From UBA6918 sp040754425 (lineage in GTDB: Bacteria > Pseudomonadota > Gammaproteobacteria > Burkholderiales > Thiobacillaceae), in the NCBI GenBank assembly GCA_040754425.1, contig JBFMCR010000037.1:62001-126000 (forward strand): a stretch of 64,000 bases of DNA, written 5' to 3'. Both the position numbers and the translations under genes were made by a program. Below the pieces are notes generated by a model. The model worked only from the letters and a program-made list of their open reading frames with translations, was not told the DNA's origin and did no database searches. Below are positions 11,419 to 21,572 of this stretch, piece by piece (position 1 is the first letter of the stretch; every line of letters begins with the position of its first letter).

Positions 11419-12138
11419 TTATTCATCTATCAGGAATTCCAGGTCTTCAAGAAATCCCGGGTCATAGGTCTCTTCGACGTGATTATTATTCCAGAGCCCT
11501 GAAAGCCGAACCTTCTCCCTATCAGAGTGCAGACCAAGCCAATGAGGGGAGGGGGGATCGATCGCCGGCCTTTTATAGTTGCTTAATAAAGCTATGGCAT
11601 TCCGCTCGATCCTGCCTCGTAAGCTGTCGGGCCCGGGCGGATCATCAACAGGAAGCCACAAAAATGGCATCTTGCCGATTAAGCCACTGACTTCTTCCTC
11701 AAGTGCAGATTCCTGTGCTTTCACCCAATCGCGAGAAAAGCCCAGTCGTTTGGCTGCCTGACCCGGATCAGAGCCCACTCCCCAGCTAGAAGGCTCTGCT
11801 GACTTGCGCATGGAACGGAGGGAAGAACCCACCAATAGGCGGAAGATCGAGCCTCGGTGATTGCCCCCACCACCGCCTGCTTGGCCGCGGTGCTGCGAGA
11901 GCCTGCCCCAAAGCGTGCTCTTTGATCCCGTAGAAAGGGCATGAGTGCCGACTCGAACTACTCTCGGTCCTTGCCCGGTTGTCGAGCGCTCTTCACCATT
12001 TTCGAAAAAGAAGTAAACACCCCGGCCCGGCCACCCCATTCGGCCATGGCATTCTGCAAGCCATTTTGGGCCGCCCAGCTTTAGTTCGAGGCGGCCTAGC
12101 AAATCGTAGAATCTGACGAGGTCATCAAGCCTGGACAT
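11419..12138 (-). CDS. GIY-YIG nuclease-like protein of a two-gene island
   Basis: A 239-residue protein. The segment from about 40 to 105 looks like a GIY-YIG core: GVYFFFE, then RVVRVGTHAL, then a RLSQHRG segment and NHRGSIFRLLVG. In GIY-YIG enzymes the arginine after the VGxT-type strand is catalytic. The C-terminal half (NAIALLSNY, LSGLWNNNHVEE) would hold the remaining site residues. It overlaps the upstream DUF6884-like gene by 14 bp, so the two form an operon. Codon use and base composition are clearly less GC-rich than in neighbouring genes, pointing to recent acquisition. Whether it cuts DNA is unknown. Confidence 0.6.
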   Translation of the reverse strand: MSRLDDLVRFYDLLGRLELKLGGPKWLAECHGRMGWPGRGVYFFFENGEERSTTGQGPRVVRVGTHALSTGSKSTLWGRLSQHRGQAGGGGGNHRGSIFRLLVGSSLRSMRKSAEPSSWGVGSDPGQAAKRLGFSRDWVKAQESALEEEVSGLIGKMPFLWLPVDDPPGPDSLRGRIERNAIALLSNYKRPAIDPPSPHWLGLHSDREKVRLSGLWNNNHVEETYDPGFLEDLEFLIDE

Positions 12139-12619
12139 GTGCTTGATGGGTGTCGAACCACTCCATCTGACGCCCTTGCGTTAGTCCGATCATTGGCACC
12201 CGAACTTGAGCGCCATCAGCTTCAAGTAGCGGCAAGAGAAACTCCCGATACTTAGAACCTGCCAAGAAAACGAATTTTTTCCGGTCAGGAATTTCCTCTT
12301 TGATTTGCTGAAAAACTCTATTAGCCCAAGCCTTGCGCTCACGGATAGGCATTGTGTTCAAAGTAAGTTCATAAGGCTCGATCTGTTTTCCTGGATGGAT
12401 CAATCCATATTTGGCTGACAAGATAAACCAATCAAGGCCGGCTTCTTCAACATGTCTTCTGGCCTTTTTGAACCATGTGGAAATGTACAGATCTCGCGCA
12501 ATAGTTGGATAAGCAGATTTTGTTGCCACACAAGACACCAGAAAAACATCATCCGGGCCGTAAGAGATATCTATTCTGGCCAAATCCATGATCTTGGTTT
12601 TCCCATCGCTGAAGTACAT
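12125..12619 (-). CDS. DUF6884-like protein of a two-gene island
   Basis: A 164-residue soluble protein resembling the DUF6884 family: FLVSCVATK near the N-terminus, an ARDLYIS segment, FKKARRHVEE, then WFILSAKYGLIHP and IEPYELTLN, ending in a Rossmann-like FLAGSKYREFLLPLLE strand-helix. Function is not established for the family. The start at 12619 has only a weak ribosome site; an internal ATG at 12589 (MDLARIDISYG) is an alternative. It is the first gene of the pair with the GIY-YIG-like protein. The region is visibly AT-richer than the flanking acnA and malic-enzyme genes. Confidence 0.65.
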   Translation of the reverse strand: MYFSDGKTKIMDLARIDISYGPDDVFLVSCVATKSAYPTIARDLYISTWFKKARRHVEEAGLDWFILSAKYGLIHPGKQIEPYELTLNTMPIRERKAWANRVFQQIKEEIPDRKKFVFLAGSKYREFLLPLLEADGAQVRVPMIGLTQGRQMEWFDTHQAHVQA

Positions 12620-12744
12620 TGCAGCGCCCTATGTTATGAAAAACGCCAAAGTAAACACAGCCCATCGATTGATTTTCTGAACTGAACTGAAAACACGCCC
12701 GGCCGCGCCCGGAGTAAACAAAAGCCACAGCGCCACAGGCAGGA

Positions 12745-12750
12745 TAAAAT
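12745..12750 (+). promoter_or_regulatory. Possible -10 element for the malic enzyme/sdh operon
   Basis: taaaat lies 28 bp before the malic enzyme ATG, within ggataaaatgcc. No convincing -35 lies 16-18 bp upstream, so the assignment rests on position and the -10 match only. Confidence 0.3.
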
Positions 12751-12777
12751 GCCATTTTTACCCGTCCCCTCCAAGCC

Positions 12778-13986
<1,209 letters not shown>

Positions 13987-13990
13987 GCGC

Positions 13991-14377
13991 ATGTACAAAG
14001 CGCGCCCCGACCGGCCGGTCACGTTGCCCCTGTTGAGTCTGCGCCTGCCGCTCGCGGGCTGGGTTTCCTTTCTGCACCGGGTCTCGGGCGTGCTGCTGTT
14101 TTTCTGCCTGCCGCTGGCAGTGCTTGCGCTCGAACGGGCGTTGAGCGGGCCGCAGGCTTTCGATGAAGTGCGCAACACCCTTAGGCAGCCCGCGGTGCGC
14201 GTCCTGCTGCTGCTGGCGGTGTGGGCGCTGGCACACCACCTCCTCGCCGGCATCCGCCATTTGCTCCTGGACGTGCATGTCGGCGTAAACCTCGCCGCCG
14301 CGCGGCGTTCCGCGTTGATCGTGGCGATCGCCGCCGGCGTGGTCGTTCTGATTACGGCCTGGAGGCTGTTCGCATGA
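13991..14377 (+). CDS. sdhC: Succinate dehydrogenase cytochrome b556 subunit
   Basis: This membrane anchor of complex II has 128 residues and three hydrophobic helices. RLPLAGWVSFLHRVSG near residue 20 includes the ubiquinone-site serine/arginine region. AHHLLAGIRHLLLD (about residue 81) carries the histidine that ligates heme b, as in E. coli SdhC. Its stop overlaps the sdhD start (ATGA). Confidence 0.94.
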   Translation: MYKARPDRPVTLPLLSLRLPLAGWVSFLHRVSGVLLFFCLPLAVLALERALSGPQAFDEVRNTLRQPAVRVLLLLAVWALAHHLLAGIRHLLLDVHVGVNLAAARRSALIVAIAAGVVVLITAWRLFA

Positions 14378-14724
14378 GAAAGCCGGTCACCGGCAGCCAC
14401 AGCGGCACCGGCTGGTGGCTGGCGCAGCGCTTCTCGGCCGTGGTGCTGCTGCTCTCCGGCCTGATCCTGTGGCTGGGCTACCTGCAGGCGCCGGCGCTCG
14501 ATTACGATACGCTCAATGCATTCTTCCAGGCCGACTCGATCCGCCTGCTGGTGTGGCTGCTGGTGGCAAGCCTCAGCCTTCACGCCTGGGTGGGCCTGCG
14601 CGACGTGCTGATGGACTACGTGAAGCCGGTGTCGCTCCGGCTCGCGCTCAACCTGCTGGTTACCCTCGTGCTGCTGCTGTGCACGGTGTGGACGACGGCG
14701 ATCCTGTGGGGGGCGCATGGATAG
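14374..14724 (+). CDS. sdhD: Succinate dehydrogenase membrane anchor subunit
   Basis: A 116-residue, three-helix anchor. The heme-ligating histidine is in LSLHAWVGLRDVLMDYVKP, and the quinone-site aspartate/tyrosine pair follows in the same motif. I chose the ATG at 14374 because it overlaps the sdhC stop (ATGA) and gives a family-typical N-terminus (SGTGWWLAQRFSA). The 3' end overlaps sdhA by 8 bp. Confidence 0.92.
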   Translation: MRKPVTGSHSGTGWWLAQRFSAVVLLLSGLILWLGYLQAPALDYDTLNAFFQADSIRLLVWLLVASLSLHAWVGLRDVLMDYVKPVSLRLALNLLVTLVLLLCTVWTTAILWGAHG

Positions 14725-16474
14725 GCGCGTATTCGACGCCGTCATCCTGGGCGGCGGCGGCTCCGGCCTGCGCGCTGCGCTGCAACTGGCCGATTCCGGC
14801 TTCAAGGTCGCCGTGGTGTCCAAGGTCTTTCCCACCCGCTCGCACACGGTCTCCGCCCAGGGCGGTATCACCGCCGCGCTCGGCAATGTGTCGGAGGACA
14901 ACTGGCACTGGCACATGTTCGACACCGTGAAGGGCTCGGACTACCTCGGCGACCAGGACGCCATCGAGTTCATGTGCCGCGAGGCGGCGAGCGCGGTGTA
15001 CGAGCTCGAACACATGGGGCTGCCGTTCTCGCGCCTCGATAACGGAAAAATCTACCAGCGCGCCTTCGGCGGCCAGTCGCAAAACTTCGGCGGCGAGCAG
15101 GCGGTGCGCACCTGTGCCTGCGCCGACCGCACCGGCCACGCGCTCCTGCATACGCTGTACCAGCGCAACATCGCGGCGCGCACGCAGTTCTTCGACGAAT
15201 ATTTCGCGCTCGATCTGGTGCGCGACGCGGAAGGCTACTGCCTCGGCCTCACCGCGCTTTCCATCGAGAGCGGCGAACCCATCCTCATCGAGGCGCGCGC
15301 CACGCTGCTCGCCACCGGCGGGGCGGGGCGCGTGTTCCGGAACACCAGCAACGCCATGATCAACACCGGCGACGGCCTGGGCATGGTGTTGAGAGCCGGC
15401 CTGCCGCTGGAGGACATGGAGTTCTGGCAGTTCCATCCCACCGGCATCGCGGGGGTCGGCAGCCTCATCACCGAGGGTGTGCGCGGCGAGGGCGGCTATC
15501 TCGTCAACAGGCACGGCGAACGTTTCATGGAGCGCTACGCCCCGCACGCAAAAGACCTCGCCTCGCGCGACGTGGTGAGCCGCGCCATCGCCACCGAAAT
15601 CCACGAAGGCCGCGGCTGCGGTCCGCACGGCGATTACGTGCTCTTGAAGCTCGATCATCTGGGTGAAGAGCTCGTCGCCGAGCGGCTGCCGGGCATACGC
15701 GAACTCTCCGTCCGCTTTGCCGGCGTCGATCCGGTGAATGCGCCGATCCCGGTCGCGCCCACCGCGCACTACATGATGGGCGGCATCCCCACCAACCTCG
15801 ACGGCCAGGTGGTGGCGCCGGCACGCTACGGCCCCGAGGAGCCGGTGCCGGGCCTGTATGCGGTCGGCGAATGCGCCTGCGTCTCGGTGCACGGCGCCAA
15901 CCGCCTGGGCGGCAATTCGCTGCTCGATCTGGTCGTCTTCGGCCGCGCCGCCGGCCGCCACATGATCGAATACCTGCGCGAAAATCCCTACCCGCGGGAA
16001 ACGCCGGCCGAGGCGGTGCGGTTCGGACTCGGGCGCCTGGCGCGCTGGTCGGAGACGCGCGGCGACGAAACCGTGGACGGCATCACGCGCGACCTTCGCC
16101 TGCTGATGCAGAAGCACTGCGGCGTGTACCGCAAGCGGGCCGTGCTGGAAGAGGGCTTGGACGAATTGACCAGGCTGCAGGAACGGGTGGGGCGGATCAC
16201 GCTTGGCGACCGGAGCCGCGTGTTCAACACCGCGCGCATCGAGGCGCTGGAGCTGGAGAATCTGCTGTTGGTCGCGCGCGCCACCATCGTCTCCGCGCTG
16301 GCGCGCGAGGAAAGCCGTGGCGCGCACAGCCGCGAGGACTTCCCGCAGCGCGACGACGACCGCTGGCTCAAGCACACGCTCTACCACCTGGAAAACGACC
16401 AGATCGACACCAAGCCGGTGCGTCTGAAGCCGCTCACGGTGGAAAGCTTCAAGCCCATGGAGCGGAGTTACTGA
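14717..16474 (+). CDS. sdhA: Succinate dehydrogenase flavoprotein subunit
   Basis: The catalytic subunit of complex II oxidises succinate to fumarate. It has 585 residues. FAD-binding GGGGSG is at residues 12-17. The histidine covalently attached to FAD is H43 in RSHTVSAQGG. Substrate-site segments QFHPTGIAG and HGANRLGGNSLLDL are intact. Start and stop both overlap neighbours (sdhD by 8 bp, sdhB by one base). Confidence 0.98.
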   Translation: MDRRVFDAVILGGGGSGLRAALQLADSGFKVAVVSKVFPTRSHTVSAQGGITAALGNVSEDNWHWHMFDTVKGSDYLGDQDAIEFMCREAASAVYELEHMGLPFSRLDNGKIYQRAFGGQSQNFGGEQAVRTCACADRTGHALLHTLYQRNIAARTQFFDEYFALDLVRDAEGYCLGLTALSIESGEPILIEARATLLATGGAGRVFRNTSNAMINTGDGLGMVLRAGLPLEDMEFWQFHPTGIAGVGSLITEGVRGEGGYLVNRHGERFMERYAPHAKDLASRDVVSRAIATEIHEGRGCGPHGDYVLLKLDHLGEELVAERLPGIRELSVRFAGVDPVNAPIPVAPTAHYMMGGIPTNLDGQVVAPARYGPEEPVPGLYAVGECACVSVHGANRLGGNSLLDLVVFGRAAGRHMIEYLRENPYPRETPAEAVRFGLGRLARWSETRGDETVDGITRDLRLLMQKHCGVYRKRAVLEEGLDELTRLQERVGRITLGDRSRVFNTARIEALELENLLLVARATIVSALAREESRGAHSREDFPQRDDDRWLKHTLYHLENDQIDTKPVRLKPLTVESFKPMERSY

Positions 16475-17169
16475 TGAAATTCCGCCTCTATCGCTACGAC
16501 CCCGAAAGCGGCGAAAAGCCCTTCATGCAGGAGGTCGAGCTCGACATCGACCCGGCCGGAAAGATGCTGCTCGACGCCCTGCTGGAACTCAAGGCCGGCG
16601 ACGATACGCTCGCATTCCGGCGCTCCTGCCGCGAAGGCGTGTGCGGCTCGGATGCGGTCAACGCCAACGGCCGCAACGTGCTGGCCTGCGTCACGCCGCT
16701 TGCCGGCCTGAAGGAGCCCATCGAAATCCGCCCGCTGCCCGGCCTGCCGGTGATCCGCGACTTCGTCGTCGACATGGAACCCTTCTACCGCCAGTACCGC
16801 TCGATCAAGCCCTGGCTCGTCAACATTGACCCCGAGCCTGAGCGCGAACGCCTGCAGACACCGGAAGAGCGCGCCGAGCTGGAAGGGGCCTACGAATGCA
16901 TCCTGTGCGGCGCCTGCACCAGCGCCTGCCCTTCGTTCTGGTGGCATCCCGACAGGTTCGTCGGGCCCGCGGGCCTCTTGCAGGCCTGGCGCTTCATCGC
17001 CGACAGCCGCGACCAGGCCGCCGAAGCGCGTCTTGACAACCTCGAAGACGCCTACCGCCTCTACCGCTGCCGCGGCATCATGAACTGCGTGGAAGCCTGC
17101 CCCAAGGGGCTCAATCCCACCGCGGCCATCGGCAGGATCCGCGCGCTGCTGGTCAGGCGCAAGGTGTAA
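16474..17169 (+). CDS. sdhB: Succinate dehydrogenase iron-sulfur subunit
   Basis: 231 residues. The N-terminal [2Fe-2S] ferredoxin domain has CREGVCGSDAVNANGRNVLAC. The C-terminal domain has CILCGACTSACPSFWW and CRGIMNCVEACPKGLNP for the [4Fe-4S] and [3Fe-4S] clusters. The ATG shares its A with the sdhA TGA, so it is translationally coupled. All cluster cysteines are present. Confidence 0.98.
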   Translation: MKFRLYRYDPESGEKPFMQEVELDIDPAGKMLLDALLELKAGDDTLAFRRSCREGVCGSDAVNANGRNVLACVTPLAGLKEPIEIRPLPGLPVIRDFVVDMEPFYRQYRSIKPWLVNIDPEPERERLQTPEERAELEGAYECILCGACTSACPSFWWHPDRFVGPAGLLQAWRFIADSRDQAAEARLDNLEDAYRLYRCRGIMNCVEACPKGLNPTAAIGRIRALLVRRKV

Positions 17170-17173
17170 GGGA

Positions 17174-17470
17174 GTGAGGCGTGAGGCGGGGGGGTCTGGG
17201 CAGTCACCTGCCCGGAAGGGTGAAGCTACTGACAGCGAAGACCGCCATCGCCGCCTGCGCTGGCGCTGTCGGCGCGGCCTGCTGGAGCTCGACCTGTGGC
17301 TTGCGCGCTTTGCCGAAACCGGCCTCGCCCGGCTGTCGGACGAGGAATGCGCAGCCTTCGAGGCCCTGCTGCAAGAAGCCGATGCCGATCTGCTTTCCTG
17401 GCTGCAAGGGCGCGAGGCGGCGCCCGAAAGCCATGCGCGCATGGTCGGGATAATCCGCTCGACTGGGTGA
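17174..17470 (+). CDS. sdhE: SdhE flavinylation factor
   Basis: A small protein (98 residues from a GTG at 17174) of the SdhE/YgfY family, which assists covalent FAD attachment to SdhA. The family motif RRGLLELDLWLARF is present, with a following acidic helix (LSDEECAAFEALL). The GTG is the only plausible in-frame start, although the first 20-25 residues are not conserved in the family. Its place between sdhB and gltA is classical for betaproteobacteria. Confidence 0.88.
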   Translation: MRREAGGSGQSPARKGEATDSEDRHRRLRWRCRRGLLELDLWLARFAETGLARLSDEECAAFEALLQEADADLLSWLQGREAAPESHARMVGIIRSTG

Positions 17471-17486
17471 TTTCACGCTGGCGCGC

Positions 17487-17492
17487 TACAAT
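17487..17492 (+). promoter_or_regulatory. Possible -10 element upstream of gltA
   Basis: tacaat lies 29 bp before the gltA ATG (in gcgcgctacaatctgg). The matching -35 region (tgggtg at 17464-17469) is poor. It would give gltA-sucA-sucB an extra promoter besides read-through from sdh. Confidence 0.3.
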
Positions 17493-17521
17493 CTGGCCAG
17501 AACTACAAAGGTTTCACGCCC

Positions 17522-18820
17522 ATGAGCAACAAGACCGTCATCCTCAATTTCAGCGATGGCCGCCCCTCGATCGAACTGCCAGTGCTGGACAGCAGCATGG
17601 GCAATCCGGTCATCGACATCCGCACCCTGGCCGCGCACGGCATCTATACCCTGGATGCCGGCTTTACTTCCACCGCCAGTTGCGAATCCGGCATCACCTT
17701 CATCGACGGCGACGAGGGCCTGCTGTCGCACCGCGGCTATGCCATCGAGGAACTGGCCTACAAGTCCGATTTCCTCGAGGTGTGCTACCTGCTGCTGTAC
17801 GGCGAGCTGCCGACCGCGGCGCAGAAGCATGCCTTCGAAAGCAGCATCCGCCGGCACAGCATGCTGCACGACCAGGTCAACAACGTGTTCCGCGGCTTCC
17901 GGCGCGATGCGCACCCCATGGCGCTGATGATCGGCGTGACCGGCGCGATGTCGGCGTTCTACCCCGATGCGCACGACGTGTTCGATCCCGGGGTACGCGA
18001 CATGGCCGCGCACCGGCTGCTGGCCAAGGTGCCCACGGTGGCGGCCTGGGCGCACAAGTACAACCTGGGCGAGCCCTTTATCTATCCGCAGTACCGCATG
18101 GGTTATGCGGAAAACTTCCTGTACATGATGCATGCCACGCCGTGCGAGACCTACGAGGTCAATCCGGTGCTGGCGCGCGCGCTCGACCGCATTTTCATCC
18201 TGCACGCTGACCACGAACAGAACGCCTCGACTTCCACCGTGCGTCTGGCCGGCTCCACCGGCGCCACCCCTTTCGCCTGCATCGCCGCGGGCATGGCCTC
18301 GCTGTGGGGGCCGCTGCATGGCGGCGCCAACGAGGCGGTGCTGAAGATGCTGGAAGAGATCGGCGACGTGTCGAAGATCCCCGACATCATCGCGCGCGCC
18401 AAGGACCGTTCCAATCCCTTCCGTCTCATGGGCTTCGGACACCGCATCTACAAGAACTTCGACCCGCGCGCCAAGGTCATCCGCGAAACCGCGCACGAGG
18501 TGTTGAACGAGCTCGACATGAACGACGACCCGCTGTTCAAGGTCGCGCTGGAACTGGAGCGCATCGCGCTGGAAGACGAGTTCTTCATCGAGAGGAAGCT
18601 ATATCCCAACGTCGATTTCTATTCCGGCATCGTGTTCCGCGCGCTCGGCATCCCGTCTTCCATGTTCACGCCGCTGTTCGCGCTGGCGCGCACCGCAGGC
18701 TGGGTGGCGCAGTGGAGCGAAATGCTGTCCGAGCCGGGGCACAAGATCGGCCGTCCGCGCCAGCGCTACGTCGGGCAGCAAATGCGCGAGTTCGTGCCCA
18801 TCGAGAAGCGCGGCGGCTGA
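17522..18820 (+). CDS. gltA: Citrate synthase, type II (hexameric family)
   Basis: This enzyme condenses oxaloacetate and acetyl-CoA to citrate. It has 432 residues, the length of the NADH-sensitive Gram-negative type. Active-site elements are ILHADHEQNASTSTVRLAGS, GPLHGGANEAVL and GFGHRIYKNFDPRA, which hold the catalytic histidines and arginine, and the catalytic aspartate lies in the NVDFYSGIVF segment. An N-terminal beta domain (VILNFSDGRPSIELPVLDSS) matches the type II family. sucA follows after 31 bp. Confidence 0.98.
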   Translation: MSNKTVILNFSDGRPSIELPVLDSSMGNPVIDIRTLAAHGIYTLDAGFTSTASCESGITFIDGDEGLLSHRGYAIEELAYKSDFLEVCYLLLYGELPTAAQKHAFESSIRRHSMLHDQVNNVFRGFRRDAHPMALMIGVTGAMSAFYPDAHDVFDPGVRDMAAHRLLAKVPTVAAWAHKYNLGEPFIYPQYRMGYAENFLYMMHATPCETYEVNPVLARALDRIFILHADHEQNASTSTVRLAGSTGATPFACIAAGMASLWGPLHGGANEAVLKMLEEIGDVSKIPDIIARAKDRSNPFRLMGFGHRIYKNFDPRAKVIRETAHEVLNELDMNDDPLFKVALELERIALEDEFFIERKLYPNVDFYSGIVFRALGIPSSMFTPLFALARTAGWVAQWSEMLSEPGHKIGRPRQRYVGQQMREFVPIEKRGG

Positions 18821-18851
18821 ACCCTGGCGAGACTGCGAGGTCTGTGTCTGC

Positions 18852-21572
18852 ATGAACCTCAAGGACTGGATCGACAGCAGCGCACTTTACGCCGCCAACG
18901 CCGCGTTCCTTGAAGAACACGCGGAACTGCTCCCGCCCGAGCTTCTGGCGCACGCGCTCCGGGTTTCCGCCGGCGAACACCCGGAAACCCTGCCCGAGCG
19001 GCTGTTCGAATCCAAACAGGTCGGCGCACTGCGCATCATCAACGCCTACCGCTACCTTGGCGTGCGCCAGGCCGATCTCGACCCCCTCGCGCGTTTCGAA
19101 CGCGAAGCGCTCCCGGAGCTGACGCCGGAATACTATGGCCTCGGCCCGGCCGACCTCGAACAGGAATTCGATACCGGCACCCTCGTCGGCCCCAGGCGCG
19201 CCAGGCTGGCAGATACCATTGCGCGCCTGAAGCGCATCTACTGCGGCACGGTCGGGGTCGAGTACATGTACCTCTCCGACGTGCCGCGCAAGCGCTGGAT
19301 ACAGGAACGCATGGAAGGCGCAGACGGCTATTTCCATCATGCGCCTGAAATGAGGCGGCATCTGCTCGGGCGCCTGACCGATTCGGAGACCCTGGAGAAA
19401 TTCCTGCACACCCGACATCCCGGCCAGAAGCGCTTCTCGCTCGAAGGTTCGGAAAGCCTGATCCCGCTCTTGGACACGGTCATCAGCCGTGCTGCCCTGC
19501 ACGGCGCGCGCGAGATGGTCATGGGCATGGCGCATCGCGGGCGCATCAACGTGCTCGGCACCCTGCTCGGCCGTTCGCTGGAAAGCCTGTTCGAGGAGCC
19601 GAAGAACGGCAGCAGGGACGGGCCGCTTTCGGGCGACGTCAAATACCACCAGGGCTTTTCCAACGACGTCGCCACCCCCTACGGCCCGGTGCACCTGGCG
19701 CTGGCCTTCAACCCTTCGCACCTGGAGATCGTGCACCCGGTGGTGCGCGGCTCGGTGCGCGCGCGCCAGGATCGCCGCGCCGACGCCACCGGCGTCGAGG
19801 TCGTGCCGGTGATCCTGCACGGCGACGCGGCGCTCTCGGGCCAGGGCGTGGTGATGGAAAGCCTCAACATGTCGCAGACGCGCGGCTTCAGGAACGGCGG
19901 CGCCATCCACGTCGTCATCAACAACCAGATCGGCTTCACCACTTCCGACCCGCGCGACGTGCGCTCCAGCCTGTACTGCACCGACGTGGCCAAAATGGTG
20001 GAAGCGCCCGTGTTCCACGTGAACGCAGACGACGTCGATGCCGTGGCCTGGGTGGCGCAACTGGCGGTGGATTACCGCTACACCTTCCACAAGAACGTGT
20101 TCATCGACCTAGTGTGCTTTCGCCGCCACGGCCACAACGAACAGGACGAGCCCCTGGTGACCCAGCCGCTCATGTATAGAAAAGTCAGGGAACATCCCGG
20201 CGCGCGCGCGAAGTACGCCTGGCGCCTGATCGGGGAGGGCGTGCTGCGCGAAGGCGAGGACGTGGCCATGATTGCGTCCAGCCGCGCAAGACTGGAGCGC
20301 GGCGAGAGCCTGAGTCCTCCTGCGCCCTCGGACTTCAAGCAGGTCTTTGCCACGAACTGGAGCCGCTTCCTCGGCGGCGACATCGATCTTGCGGTCGATA
20401 CCGGCGTGCCCCTGGAAGACCTCCGGCGCCTGGGCGGGCGCCTCACCCAGGTGCCGGAAGGTTTCTGTCTGCACGACCGCGTGGCCAGGGTGGTGGCCGA
20501 CCGCAGAAAAATGATCGCCGGCGAGCAGCCGCTCGACTGGGGCATGGCCGAAAATCTCGCCTACGCCAGCCTGCTCGACAGGGGCACCAATGTGCGCCTC
20601 ACCGGCCAGGATTCCTCGCGCGGCACCTTCTTCCACCGCCATGCGGTGTGGCACGACCAGAACCGCAGGCTGCGCAGCGAGGGCGTTTACGTGCCGCTCG
20701 AACACCTGCACGAGCGTCAGGGCAACTTCACCGTGATCGATTCGCTGCTGTCGGAAGAAGCCGTGCTCGCCTACGAATACGGCTACGCCACCGCCGAGCC
20801 GGACTCCCTGGTGCTGTGGGAGGCGCAGTTCGGCGATTTCGCCAACGGCGCACAGGTGGTCATCGACCAGTTCATTTCCAGCGGCGAGGCCAAATGGGGA
20901 AGGCTGTGCGGGCTCGTCATGCTGTTGCCGCACGGCCACGAGGGGCAGGGACCGGAGCACTCCTCGGCCCGCATCGAACGCTTCCTGCAACTGTCGGCGC
21001 AAAACAACTGGCAGGTGTGCGTGCCCACGCTGCCCTCGCAGATATTTCACCTGCTCAGGCGCCAGATCGTGCGCCCGGTGAGAAAGCCGCTGGTGGTGTT
21101 CACGCCCAAGAGCCTGCTTCGGCATCCGCAGGCGATTTCTGCGCTGGAGGATCTGGCCCAGGGCGGCTTCCAGGCCGTGATCGACGACCCAGTGGCGCCC
21201 GTCGAGGCGAAGCGCGTGGTGGTATGCACAGGCAAACTTTATTACGAACTCCATGCCGCCCGCGGCGAGCGCCGCGACGTGGCGCTGGTGCGGCTGGAGC
21301 AACTCTATCCCTTCCCTGAAGAAAGGCTGCGCGCCGTGCTGTCCGCCTATCCTCAGGCGAACTCCTTCGTGTGGGCCCAGGAAGAGCCCAGGAACCAGGG
21401 CGCCTGGTACGCCATCTGGCACCACCTCGACCACTGCGCGCCAGACGGCGCAAAATTCAACTACGCCGGGCGCGAGGCCGCAGCCGCGCCGGCCTCGGGC
21501 TATCCCTCGCGCCACAAGACGGAACAGATGGCCGTGATCAACCAGGCATTGGGAACAGCGGATGAAACTTGA
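18852..21572 (+). CDS. sucA: 2-oxoglutarate dehydrogenase E1 component
   Basis: This thiamine-diphosphate decarboxylase of the 2-oxoglutarate dehydrogenase complex has 906 residues, slightly shorter than E. coli SucA. Key segments are GMAHRGRINVLG, FNPSHLEIVHPVV, the ThDP/Mg region (NNQIGFTTSDPRD), CFRRHGHNEQDEP, and the C-terminal transketolase-like part with FGDFANGAQVVIDQF and LPHGHEGQGPEHSSAR. It overlaps sucB by 11 bp, so E1 and E2 are translationally coupled. Confidence 0.98.
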   Translation: MNLKDWIDSSALYAANAAFLEEHAELLPPELLAHALRVSAGEHPETLPERLFESKQVGALRIINAYRYLGVRQADLDPLARFEREALPELTPEYYGLGPADLEQEFDTGTLVGPRRARLADTIARLKRIYCGTVGVEYMYLSDVPRKRWIQERMEGADGYFHHAPEMRRHLLGRLTDSETLEKFLHTRHPGQKRFSLEGSESLIPLLDTVISRAALHGAREMVMGMAHRGRINVLGTLLGRSLESLFEEPKNGSRDGPLSGDVKYHQGFSNDVATPYGPVHLALAFNPSHLEIVHPVVRGSVRARQDRRADATGVEVVPVILHGDAALSGQGVVMESLNMSQTRGFRNGGAIHVVINNQIGFTTSDPRDVRSSLYCTDVAKMVEAPVFHVNADDVDAVAWVAQLAVDYRYTFHKNVFIDLVCFRRHGHNEQDEPLVTQPLMYRKVREHPGARAKYAWRLIGEGVLREGEDVAMIASSRARLERGESLSPPAPSDFKQVFATNWSRFLGGDIDLAVDTGVPLEDLRRLGGRLTQVPEGFCLHDRVARVVADRRKMIAGEQPLDWGMAENLAYASLLDRGTNVRLTGQDSSRGTFFHRHAVWHDQNRRLRSEGVYVPLEHLHERQGNFTVIDSLLSEEAVLAYEYGYATAEPDSLVLWEAQFGDFANGAQVVIDQFISSGEAKWGRLCGLVMLLPHGHEGQGPEHSSARIERFLQLSAQNNWQVCVPTLPSQIFHLLRRQIVRPVRKPLVVFTPKSLLRHPQAISALEDLAQGGFQAVIDDPVAPVEAKRVVVCTGKLYYELHAARGERRDVALVRLEQLYPFPEERLRAVLSAYPQANSFVWAQEEPRNQGAWYAIWHHLDHCAPDGAKFNYAGREAAAAPASGYPSRHKTEQMAVINQALGTADET

